A DNA stretch of 6,563 nt, from positions 1 through 6,563 of the forward strand of contig CAIYIP010000316.1 in NCBI GenBank assembly GCA_903926285.1. Reading direction: 5' to 3'. The notes under the pieces were generated by a model. The model saw only the letters and a program-made list of their open reading frames with translations. It ran no database searches and was not told where the DNA came from. The first letter of the stretch is position 1. Each line of letters opens with the position of its first letter. A program made the position numbers and the translations under genes. The stretch comes from an uncultured Gammaproteobacteria bacterium (lineage in GTDB: Bacteria > Pseudomonadota > Gammaproteobacteria > Pseudomonadales > Pseudohongiellaceae). Positions 1 to 5,572 of the stretch are shown in pieces.

Positions 1-1155
1 GATCTGCCCAAGCTGCGTATTCTCGTCCAAAGCGCGCTCAAGTTAAGCCTACCTGAACCGGCCACGGCAACCAGAGTCACACAGCCCGACTCAGCTATCA
101 TTGGCCAATCAAAAATCATGCTCGCGTTAAAAGCACAGATTGCAAAACTTGCCCGCAGTCAGGCACCGGTTTTCATCTGTGGCGAATCTGGCAGCGGCAA
201 GGAACTGGTAGCCCGTGCCATCCATGCAGAAGGCCCACGCAAGAACAATACTTTTGTCGCAATCAACTGTGGCGCAATTCCGACCGAGTTGATGGAAAGT
301 GAATTTTTTGGCCATAAAAAAGGCAGTTTCACTGGCGCCGAACAAGACAAGATCGGTTTCTTCCAGGCCGCAAACGGTGGCAGCCTGTTTCTCGATGAAA
401 TTGCGGATTTGCCCCTGCATATGCAGGTAAAGCTGTTACGTGCCATTCAGGAAAAAGCTATCCGGCCTGTGGGCTCGCAAACTGAAATCCCTGTTGATAT
501 CAGGATACTGAGTGCAACCCACAAGAATCTTGCACAAGCCATCGAAAAAGGTACGTTCCGCCAGGACCTTTATTACCGTATTAATGTTATCGAACTGCAG
601 GTTCCGCCGTTACGCGAACGTGTCGATGATATTCCCTTGCTCGCGCAGTACATCCTGAAAAATATTCGGGAAACCCAGCAGTATTCTCACTCGCGTTTAA
701 GTAATTCAGCTCTTGCGGCTATCCAGGGTTATGCTTTCCCCGGCAACGTGCGAGAACTGGAGAACATGTTACAGAGGGCGTGCGCTTTGTCTGAGGCGGA
801 CACCATTGAACTCATCGATCTGCCGGAGTTGCCGCAAACCCGCATGGAAGCCAGAACCACATCTGGCTTAACACAACCGGGGCTCGAATCTGATTTTGAT
901 CATGATGAATTAGCATCTGATTCAGCTATGGAATCAGCGCCTGCTCTGCCGGGCTCTGGGCATGCCAAAACGCTGAAGGAATCGACTGTTTCACCTGCTC
1001 CTTTCTCACTCGAACAACACCTCGAGAACATTGAGCGCCTGGCCTTCCAGAAAGCACTTGAAGAATGCCGATGGAACCGGACTGAGGCAGCTAGGAAACT
1101 CGGCATTAGTTTTAGATCGTTCCGTTACCGTCTTAAAAAACTTGGCCTGGAATAA
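1..1155 (+). CDS. pilR: PilR-type sigma-54-dependent response regulator (5' end outside window)
   Basis: This is an NtrC-family activator that drives RNA polymerase-sigma54 transcription, in T4aP bacteria chiefly of the major pilin gene, under the sensor kinase PilS. The frame is open from base 1. Codons 1-15 (DLPKLRILVQSALKL) match the end of a receiver domain, so the ATG at 118 is not the start and roughly 100 N-terminal residues are missing. Seen in order by codon number in the window: Walker A GESGSGKE (61-68); sigma54-contact loop GSFTGA (108-113), a Ser variant of GAFTGA that I recall from PilR proteins; Walker B LFLDE (129-133); FRQDLYYRINV (186-196); FPGNVREL (246-253); and a C-terminal Fis-type helix-turn-helix (about 345-384, WNRTEAARKLGIS). 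A polar acidic linker of about 65 residues joins the AAA+ and DNA-binding parts. The following fimT-like gene is the same neighbour as in Pseudomonas, which supports PilR over other NtrC relatives. Confidence 0.93.
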   Translation, partial: DLPKLRILVQSALKLSLPEPATATRVTQPDSAIIGQSKIMLALKAQIAKLARSQAPVFICGESGSGKELVARAIHAEGPRKNNTFVAINCGAIPTELMESEFFGHKKGSFTGAEQDKIGFFQAANGGSLFLDEIADLPLHMQVKLLRAIQEKAIRPVGSQTEIPVDIRILSATHKNLAQAIEKGTFRQDLYYRINVIELQVPPLRERVDDIPLLAQYILKNIRETQQYSHSRLSNSALAAIQGYAFPGNVRELENMLQRACALSEADTIELIDLPELPQTRMEARTTSGLTQPGLESDFDHDELASDSAMESAPALPGSGHAKTLKESTVSPAPFSLEQHLENIERLAFQKALEECRWNRTEAARKLGISFRSFRYRLKKLGLE

Positions 1156-1248
1156 ACTTTCCCACGAAGCCTTGCTTTACAAAACCTGTAATCACTACTT
1201 AACTGTATATAGTGTAATCGTTGTGCGCTGAAATACAGGGAAGTAGAG
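1156..1248 (+). promoter_or_regulatory. pilR-fimT intergenic region, likely fimT promoter
   Basis: This short AT-rich gap lies between two same-strand genes. It contains a -10-like stretch TATATAGT (1206-1213) without a convincing -35 at normal spacing. A TTTACA (1176-1181) is about 26 bp away from it, which is too far. The sequence ACTGTATATAGT (1202-1213) is an imperfect palindrome, and the heptamer TGTAATC occurs twice as a direct repeat (1187-1193 and 1213-1219). No sigma-54 GG/GC element with correct spacing was found. I see no strong intrinsic terminator after pilR, so fimT may also be read through from pilR. The promoter call is inference. Confidence 0.3.
1237..1240 (+). promoter_or_regulatory. 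Ribosome binding site of fimT
   Basis: AGGG (continuing GAAG) sits 8 nt before the ATG at 1249. It supports that start, which gives a short 8-residue prepilin leader ending in Gly. Confidence 0.65.
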
Positions 1249-1815
1249 ATGTACTCCAGAAAACTATCAGGATTTACCTTGCTCGAACTCCTGATTTCGC
1301 TCGGTACTCTTGCCATTCTGACTACTCTGTCGGTGCCCAATCTAAGCGCTGCGCTCCAGACCAATGCAGCTGAAGCCCTTATTAGTGATCTCGCTCGCAC
1401 GATGAGCATGGCGCGGACGTCAGCAGTTTTTCAAGGGCACATGGTGACAATGTGCAAGAGCAAGGACAACACTGGCTGTAATGGCGCATGGCATGACGGA
1501 ATTGTTGTATTCGTTGACGGCGATAATAATCGCCTCGTGAATGGAACCGATGAGATTTTGCACGTTACTCCCGGCGCAAAGTTTCCAGGAACACTGATAC
1601 TGAGATCCTTTCCCAACAAACAATATCTGCAATTCACGCCGACAGGATTTATCAACAACCAGACAGGTAACTTCACATGGTGCCCTGCCAACAAAAATGC
1701 AAAACAGGCTCAGCAATTGATATTTAATATCACTGGGCGTGTACGTATCGCCGTAGATGCAGATAAAGATGGCATCAGGGAAGGCGCAGATGGCAAACCC
1801 CTCTCATGCAACTGA
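1249..1815 (+). CDS. fimT: GspH/FimT-family type IV pilus minor pseudopilin
   Basis: This is a minor pilin predicted to sit in the inner membrane and join the pilus-priming or tip complex. The leader MYSRKLSG is followed by FTLLELLISLG, a class III prepilin peptidase site: cleavage after G8, N-methyl-Phe at +1 and Glu at +5 (E13). The hydrophobic helix runs to about residue 30. The family core is visible: the helix with ARTSAVFQGHMVTMC, then a Trp/Val-rich strand (GIVVFVDGDNN) and a C-terminal FTPTG / NITGRVR pair typical of GspH domains. Cysteines C69/C77 and C145/C187 are placed for two disulfides. Residues 170-178 (DADKDGIRE) fit an EF-hand-type calcium loop. Length (188 aa) is normal for the family. 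FimT and FimU are hard to separate by sequence; fimT is chosen because the gene directly follows pilR. FimT proteins in some competent bacteria bind DNA, which cannot be judged here. Confidence 0.87.
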   Translation: MYSRKLSGFTLLELLISLGTLAILTTLSVPNLSAALQTNAAEALISDLARTMSMARTSAVFQGHMVTMCKSKDNTGCNGAWHDGIVVFVDGDNNRLVNGTDEILHVTPGAKFPGTLILRSFPNKQYLQFTPTGFINNQTGNFTWCPANKNAKQAQQLIFNITGRVRIAVDADKDGIREGADGKPLSCN

Positions 1816-1856
1816 CAACAGCCATGCTGCTGGGCGAAAAAAGTTTATCCGTTGAA
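1816..1856. other. Convergent intergenic spacer between fimT and pilE
   Basis: Only 41 bp separate the stop codons of two convergent genes. The spacer holds a small CAGC-CAT-GCTG hairpin (1819-1829) with no T-run after it on the plus strand. It also holds an A6 run (1837-1842), read as T6 on the minus strand after a weak 4-bp AGTT/AACT stem. The T-run could contribute to termination of the minus-strand operon, but neither structure is a convincing terminator. Confidence 0.35.
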
Positions 1857-2300
1857 CTACCAACATTTGGTACTTGCAAGCCCGTCGGCATCAGACGCGC
1901 CACGAACACCCAGATGAGTCAAGTTGAACGCCATACACTGCGCGTCTGCAGCTTGCTGGTCCAGGGCAACAGCCGACATACTCCAGCCAAAATCATCACC
2001 TGCTAGTGTTAGTGCATAAAAGCCTTGTTCACTCGGTAACGTTACAACTGATTCTTCAACCATTCTCAGCTCAGAAAATTTTTTGGCATATTTATTATTT
2101 CGAAAATAATACGTCTCTTGTGCTGCCGCCAAATTCCCGAGCGTAATTTTTGCATCAGCGCGTTTGGATTTACGCAGATAGTCTTGATAGGAGGGCACGG
2201 CTAAGGCGACCAAAATACCTGCGATAGCAATTGTTATCATCAGCTCAGCGACGGTAAAGCCCTGGCATCTTCCAGTGTAATTCCATTTATACATATTCAT
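1857..2300 (-). CDS. pilE: PilE-like type IV minor pilin
   Basis: This is a type IV pilin of the minor-pilin operon, last in order as in Pseudomonas, where PilE belongs to the priming complex and bridges it to the fibre. The leader of 14 residues (12 if M3 is used) ends at G14. It is followed by FTVAELMITIAIAGILVALAVPSYQDYLRKSKRADA, which has Phe at +1, Glu at +5 (E19), the hydrophobic N-terminal helix and the classic pilin continuation. The globular part (QETYYFRNNKYAK, FYALTLAG) matches PilE-type pilins. C122 and C146 bracket the C-terminal disulfide loop, and the protein ends in CW as many PilE proteins do. The ATG at 2300 overlaps the pilY1 stop as ATGA. An AGGT at 2304-2307 is only 3 nt from that ATG but 9 nt from the ATG at 2294, so M3 may be the real start. 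A major-pilin role is possible but less likely given the position behind pilY1. Confidence 0.9.
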   Translation of the reverse strand: MNMYKWNYTGRCQGFTVAELMITIAIAGILVALAVPSYQDYLRKSKRADAKITLGNLAAAQETYYFRNNKYAKKFSELRMVEESVVTLPSEQGFYALTLAGDDFGWSMSAVALDQQAADAQCMAFNLTHLGVRGASDADGLASTKCW

Positions 2301-4948
2301 TCAACCTGAAAGGGGATGTCCAGTAACTCCCAGGAGATGCGCCTCATGGTAGAGGACGGCAGCTGCAGATCAAGATGCTCGAGACCTCTTTCGTCGTTGC
2401 CTACCACCAGGCTTACCTTGCTGCCACTCTCGTCATTGGGTTCGCTGTCAGAGTCATGATCGGGATGTGGATCACGTGCCTGAGTGATATCAAAAGTCGG
2501 CGCTGCAAGCTCAGTCTTTCCACCGGAAATTCCATCGCGCAATATTCCTTGCGTATCCATACCGAGTAAACCTGCATCGTCTGCAGTGCCTGTTCTGTAG
2601 TTGAGTGCATAGATAAAACTTTCACCTTTATGCTCACTTATGTCTGGATCAGGCAAGAAGGACGTAAATATCGCTGAGCTGCGTAACATAAGCGCAGCAT
2701 TCACCACTCTTTCAGAAGGTGCCTCAAGGTCGGCTTGCAGTCTTTTGTACCAGCCATTTTTCCTATCCATGAATGTTAATAAATTATCAAAGCTCTCGAG
2801 CCTTGCATCATCAACAAGCAAGTCATTGTTCACTTCCCCATCCCACACACGTGGGGAGCCTGACAAGACATTGGTTTGAACAATGATGTTGGTGGCATCA
2901 ATCATGGTGTGCAGTTCCAGCATGCTCGTATCGAAGTTGTTTGTTTCCTTGATACCAAAAATTCCTTGTTCAGACAGCGACTGGTAGTCGTTGCTTGTAT
3001 AGGCGCGACCTGTGCCAAACAGCAGCCAATTTTCCTTCTTTTTATAATCGTGGAAAAACCCAGGTTTTGCGACGATTGGCCTCGACACATCAAGCACAGT
3101 ACTGGATCGTGCAGTGCCGTCAGCAAGGCCAAAGGCTGGCGCTGAGGCGTTAAGCAGAATGCGCTTGAGCCTGCCCGCAGGAGCTTGTTCCGTGCCTTCA
3201 ACCGTGCCGACATACAGGACATCGTCACTGTAATCATTGTTATGATCTATTGTGGCAAAGCTGCCATAAAAACCTGCCGGCTCCGTTGCAGGAGTTTGTA
3301 AACTTGCTGGAATATAGAGGTATTTGCCTGCTCGCAAGTCCCAGGCAAGCAGTGTAGGTCTTTGCTCAACACTTGTTGCAGTGGCAAGACTCTCTGGCCC
3401 CGAACCCAGCACAAGCAACCAGCTATTCCTGGCTGGATCAGTGTAATTTCCTGAGGTATCAGGCTGTCTAGATTTAACAATAGTCGGCACACTCGTCGTA
3501 AAGTTGAGTTCAGGCGAGGTCAATTCCACCAGTAGTATTGGCGGTTTTTCCGGATCAGTGATGTCCATGACAATCACCGCAGATGTGCGGGTGGTTTCAG
3601 AAATATCGTCAGCATCCAGATCAAGCACGAAGTCACCACCGCCAAAACCCATTCCTGTGACGAGTATTGTTCCCCAACCTCCCGGATGCGTAAGGTCATC
3701 GGCAAAAATGTTCACATCAAAGGCTTGTGGCGCACCGTCCACGTAATACACATGAGAATAATTCACAGCCTTCAACCATTGCAGGTGCGGCAGTAAATTC
3801 ATCGGCAAGTAGGCCCACATTTCGGCGCCAGGGGTATGTGCCTGCCCTGTCACTGATGCGTCCAGGCGAGCATAACCCTGAGGCTGAAAGGAACGGCTGT
3901 CGGCATGCCATACGCCGCCGTTAAACGCATGCAACATCCCGTCATTGGCACCTGCATAAATCATCTGCCGCCGGTGGGCATATTGCTCCTTGAATTTTTT
4001 GTAGGTCGCATCACCATAATCAAGGTCGTAGCGTTCCCTCGGAGCGTTAACTACGAGAGGTGCCGAATTAACAATATCTCCCAATAGCCAAGGCCTCTCC
4101 GCAGCGGAACTATCTCCGGGCAGATTTATAAGACGCGTGCGCCAGCCGGAAATATCCAGACCTCGGATGTATTTCACAAGGTTCATCGCATCACCTTGAT
4201 CCTCAAGCCCCAGATAACGCCAATTACTGTTTAAATCCGGATCAAAAGCCTCTGCAACAAAATCAATTACTTCGCCAGCATTGACTTCCCCGCTAGTAGC
4301 CAACCCAGGCACATCAAGATATGTAAACAAAAAGCGTTTATTGCCTGCATCCTCGGCAAACTCTCCGGTTGCAGAAACAAGCGGCCGCTGCAGCAGCAGG
4401 TTTTCCTGGGAAATGCTGGCAAGGACATCTCCTGCATTCCAGATGGTGTTGAGTCGGTCCAATTCAGCCGCTGCGCCGACGGGAACCAGAAATGCGTCAG
4501 CGCCGCTACCTGTTTGCACAAAACGCCTAAAGCGAGTCCGTACTGGTGAGACAGTTTCATCGGTGAATATGTCGACCACAAAGTCGATGCTTGTATCCTC
4601 CAGCTCGCCTTTAATACCATTGTCTTCCCTGAAGCGTCCCGATTCATCGATAAAGACCGCCTGCAATACTCCGCCCCAGCTGATGGCCTTACCGGTTTCC
4701 TCATCCGTAAATGACTTGTGATACAACGCCTGGTATGCAGCGCCCAGCCCCGATGAATCAAGCTCAACAACTGTGGTGACGCTCCCGGAGGGAATGTTCT
4801 CATGAATATTGCTGAACGGAGGATTCGCTGAATAATCTTCAACGGTCTGTCCATGAAGATCGCTGGCACAAAGAGCTGACAGCAGCAAACTCCAGCATGT
4901 CGACGATTTTATTGGTGATAGAGAATTGCGGTAATACGTGCTGTTCAT
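2297..4948 (-). CDS. pilY1: PilY1/PilC-type pilus tip adhesin, short form without vWA domain
   Basis: This secreted tip-associated factor is needed for pilus assembly and adhesion. A signal peptide covers about residues 1-33 (hydrophobic STCWSLLLSALCA). The Neisseria PilC/PilY1 beta-propeller region is clear: LLGDIVNSAPLVV near 290, YAGANDGMLHAFN near 330, GGWGTILVTGMGFGGG before 443, LLVLGSG, VLYVGTVEG, and a C-terminal RRISWEL. Two Asp-rich loops, DLDADDISE (443-451) and DHNNDYSDD (568-576), fit calcium sites; the second sits where the known PilY1 calcium site is expected. I chose the ATG at 4948 (883 aa) because GGAGGT lies 6 nt upstream. An ATG at 4966 overlaps the pilX stop as ATGA and would add six residues (MSGGSR) before the signal peptide. 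Length is well below the roughly 1,160 aa of P. aeruginosa PilY1. The N-terminal part starts directly with the segment that normally follows the vWA domain, and no DxSxS MIDAS motif is present. The mature protein has no Cys. Confidence 0.92.
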   Translation of the reverse strand: MNSTYYRNSLSPIKSSTCWSLLLSALCASDLHGQTVEDYSANPPFSNIHENIPSGSVTTVVELDSSGLGAAYQALYHKSFTDEETGKAISWGGVLQAVFIDESGRFREDNGIKGELEDTSIDFVVDIFTDETVSPVRTRFRRFVQTGSGADAFLVPVGAAAELDRLNTIWNAGDVLASISQENLLLQRPLVSATGEFAEDAGNKRFLFTYLDVPGLATSGEVNAGEVIDFVAEAFDPDLNSNWRYLGLEDQGDAMNLVKYIRGLDISGWRTRLINLPGDSSAAERPWLLGDIVNSAPLVVNAPRERYDLDYGDATYKKFKEQYAHRRQMIYAGANDGMLHAFNGGVWHADSRSFQPQGYARLDASVTGQAHTPGAEMWAYLPMNLLPHLQWLKAVNYSHVYYVDGAPQAFDVNIFADDLTHPGGWGTILVTGMGFGGGDFVLDLDADDISETTRTSAVIVMDITDPEKPPILLVELTSPELNFTTSVPTIVKSRQPDTSGNYTDPARNSWLLVLGSGPESLATATSVEQRPTLLAWDLRAGKYLYIPASLQTPATEPAGFYGSFATIDHNNDYSDDVLYVGTVEGTEQAPAGRLKRILLNASAPAFGLADGTARSSTVLDVSRPIVAKPGFFHDYKKKENWLLFGTGRAYTSNDYQSLSEQGIFGIKETNNFDTSMLELHTMIDATNIIVQTNVLSGSPRVWDGEVNNDLLVDDARLESFDNLLTFMDRKNGWYKRLQADLEAPSERVVNAALMLRSSAIFTSFLPDPDISEHKGESFIYALNYRTGTADDAGLLGMDTQGILRDGISGGKTELAAPTFDITQARDPHPDHDSDSEPNDESGSKVSLVVGNDERGLEHLDLQLPSSTMRRISWELLDIPFQVE
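3221..3247 (-). other. Predicted calcium-binding loop in the PilY1 propeller
   Basis: This segment encodes DHNNDYSDD, fitting the DxDxDxxxD pattern with Asn at the third position, followed by VLYVGTVEG. In P. aeruginosa PilY1 a calcium site of this pattern in the C-terminal propeller controls pilus retraction. Equivalence is inferred from the context (Asp loop followed by a Tyr-Val-Gly strand). Confidence 0.6.
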
Positions 4949-4954
4949 CCTTGA

Positions 4955-4960
4955 ACCTCC
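4955..4960 (-). promoter_or_regulatory. Strong ribosome binding site of pilY1
   Basis: GGAGGT on the minus strand lies 6 nt before the ATG at 4948. It decides the start against the upstream ATG at 4966, which overlaps the pilX stop and has only a poor upstream purine stretch. It is the best Shine-Dalgarno sequence in the operon. Confidence 0.75.
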
Positions 4961-4962
4961 AC

Positions 4963-5568
4963 TCATGCATCTTTTATTGTGACCCTCAGCATTATGCTGG
5001 AGCGCTCACTTTTACTGCTGACCAGCGTAGTGATGCGAAAAACTTTTGTATTATTGGCATCGTCCATTGCCAAGGCGTCATCTATAGCTGCGTAACAGCG
5101 AAATTCAATAATGTATTTGGCCAATATTTCTGTATCAGTAATAACAATACTCTTGTGTCTTCCACTGTCGTCTGCCCATATTGCCGATGTCTTTGAAGGC
5201 TCAGCGATCGGCAAGCCTGCTGCACAGGTTCTCCAGGACGAAGGATCGCCAACCTCAGCACCGAAAAAGCAATATCCGCCTGTACAACTTTCATCAAAAC
5301 AAAGATCGTCGCATGCGTGATTGGCGAGACTGTTATTGCTGAAACCACCAAGTGCATGAACCTGTTTTGTAACTTGGGCAACTGCATACTCAGCCGCCTC
5401 CAGCAGCACCAGCTGCTCGCGGCTATTGCTGCTCATCTGCATTTCCAGGCCAGTTGCGTCCATTGCCGACAAGCCGAGGATGGTGGTGACAAGCAGGATA
5501 CATAACACTGCTATCAGCAATGAACCTCGTTCACTCAGTAGCAAGCCCTTTGATGGTGAGGCAGACAT
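4963..5568 (-). CDS. pilX: PilX-like type IV pilus minor pilin
   Basis: This inner-membrane minor pilin of the priming complex lies between pilW and pilY1, as in Pseudomonas. The N-terminus LLLSERG ends at G15, the probable prepilin peptidase site. It is followed by SLLIAVLCILLVTTILGLSAMDATGLEMQM and SSN, the PilX/PilV-style helix (compare the usual LLGVSAM...LEERMAGN pattern). The residue at mature +5 is Ala, not Glu, which is usual for this subgroup as I recall it. The outer domain has six cysteines: C86, C90, C95, C100, C115 and C158. The first four are tightly spaced (x3, x4, x4), suggesting a disulfide-stabilised loop. Length (201 aa) is normal. The start at 5568 lies 4 nt after the pilW stop with only a weak GGA 9 nt upstream, so translation probably depends on coupling to pilW. 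The stop overlaps the upstream candidate start of pilY1. Confidence 0.87.
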   Translation of the reverse strand: MSASPSKGLLLSERGSLLIAVLCILLVTTILGLSAMDATGLEMQMSSNSREQLVLLEAAEYAVAQVTKQVHALGGFSNNSLANHACDDLCFDESCTGGYCFFGAEVGDPSSWRTCAAGLPIAEPSKTSAIWADDSGRHKSIVITDTEILAKYIIEFRCYAAIDDALAMDDANNTKVFRITTLVSSKSERSSIMLRVTIKDA

Positions 5569-5572
5569 CCGA

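Noticed and set aside
118..120. ATG at 118 as the start of the regulator gene
   Set aside because: The same frame is open to base 1 and encodes the end of a receiver domain, so the gene begins outside the window.
1160..1180. Sigma-54 promoter before fimT (CCACGAAGCCTTGCTTT)
   Set aside because: The GC of TTGCT is present, but the GG doublet expected 12 bp upstream is CC.
1176..1213. Sigma-70 promoter pairing TTTACA with TATAGT
   Set aside because: The spacer is 26 bp, far from the usual 16-18. At 17 bp from TTTACA the sequence is TTAACT, which lacks the conserved second A.
1819..1842. Intrinsic terminator between fimT and pilE
   Set aside because: The best stems are only 4 bp. On the plus strand no T-run follows the hairpin; on the minus strand the T-run follows a weak A/T stem. 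This is too poor to call as a terminator.
4281..4721. Plus-strand open frame of 146 codons inside pilY1
   Set aside because: It lies wholly opposite a well-supported coding frame and has low-complexity Ser/Arg/Pro composition typical of an antisense shadow. It has no recognisable motif and no RBS.
4267..4869. Minus-strand open frame of 200 codons in another frame of pilY1
   Set aside because: It overlaps pilY1 on the same strand in a different frame. Its composition (rich in Arg, Cys, Leu, Ser) is unlike a real protein and shows no family signature.
4863..4880. Possible lipobox in the PilY1 signal peptide (LSALC)
   Set aside because: The residue before Cys is Leu, which lipoprotein signal peptidase does not accept, and PilY1 proteins are not lipoproteins.
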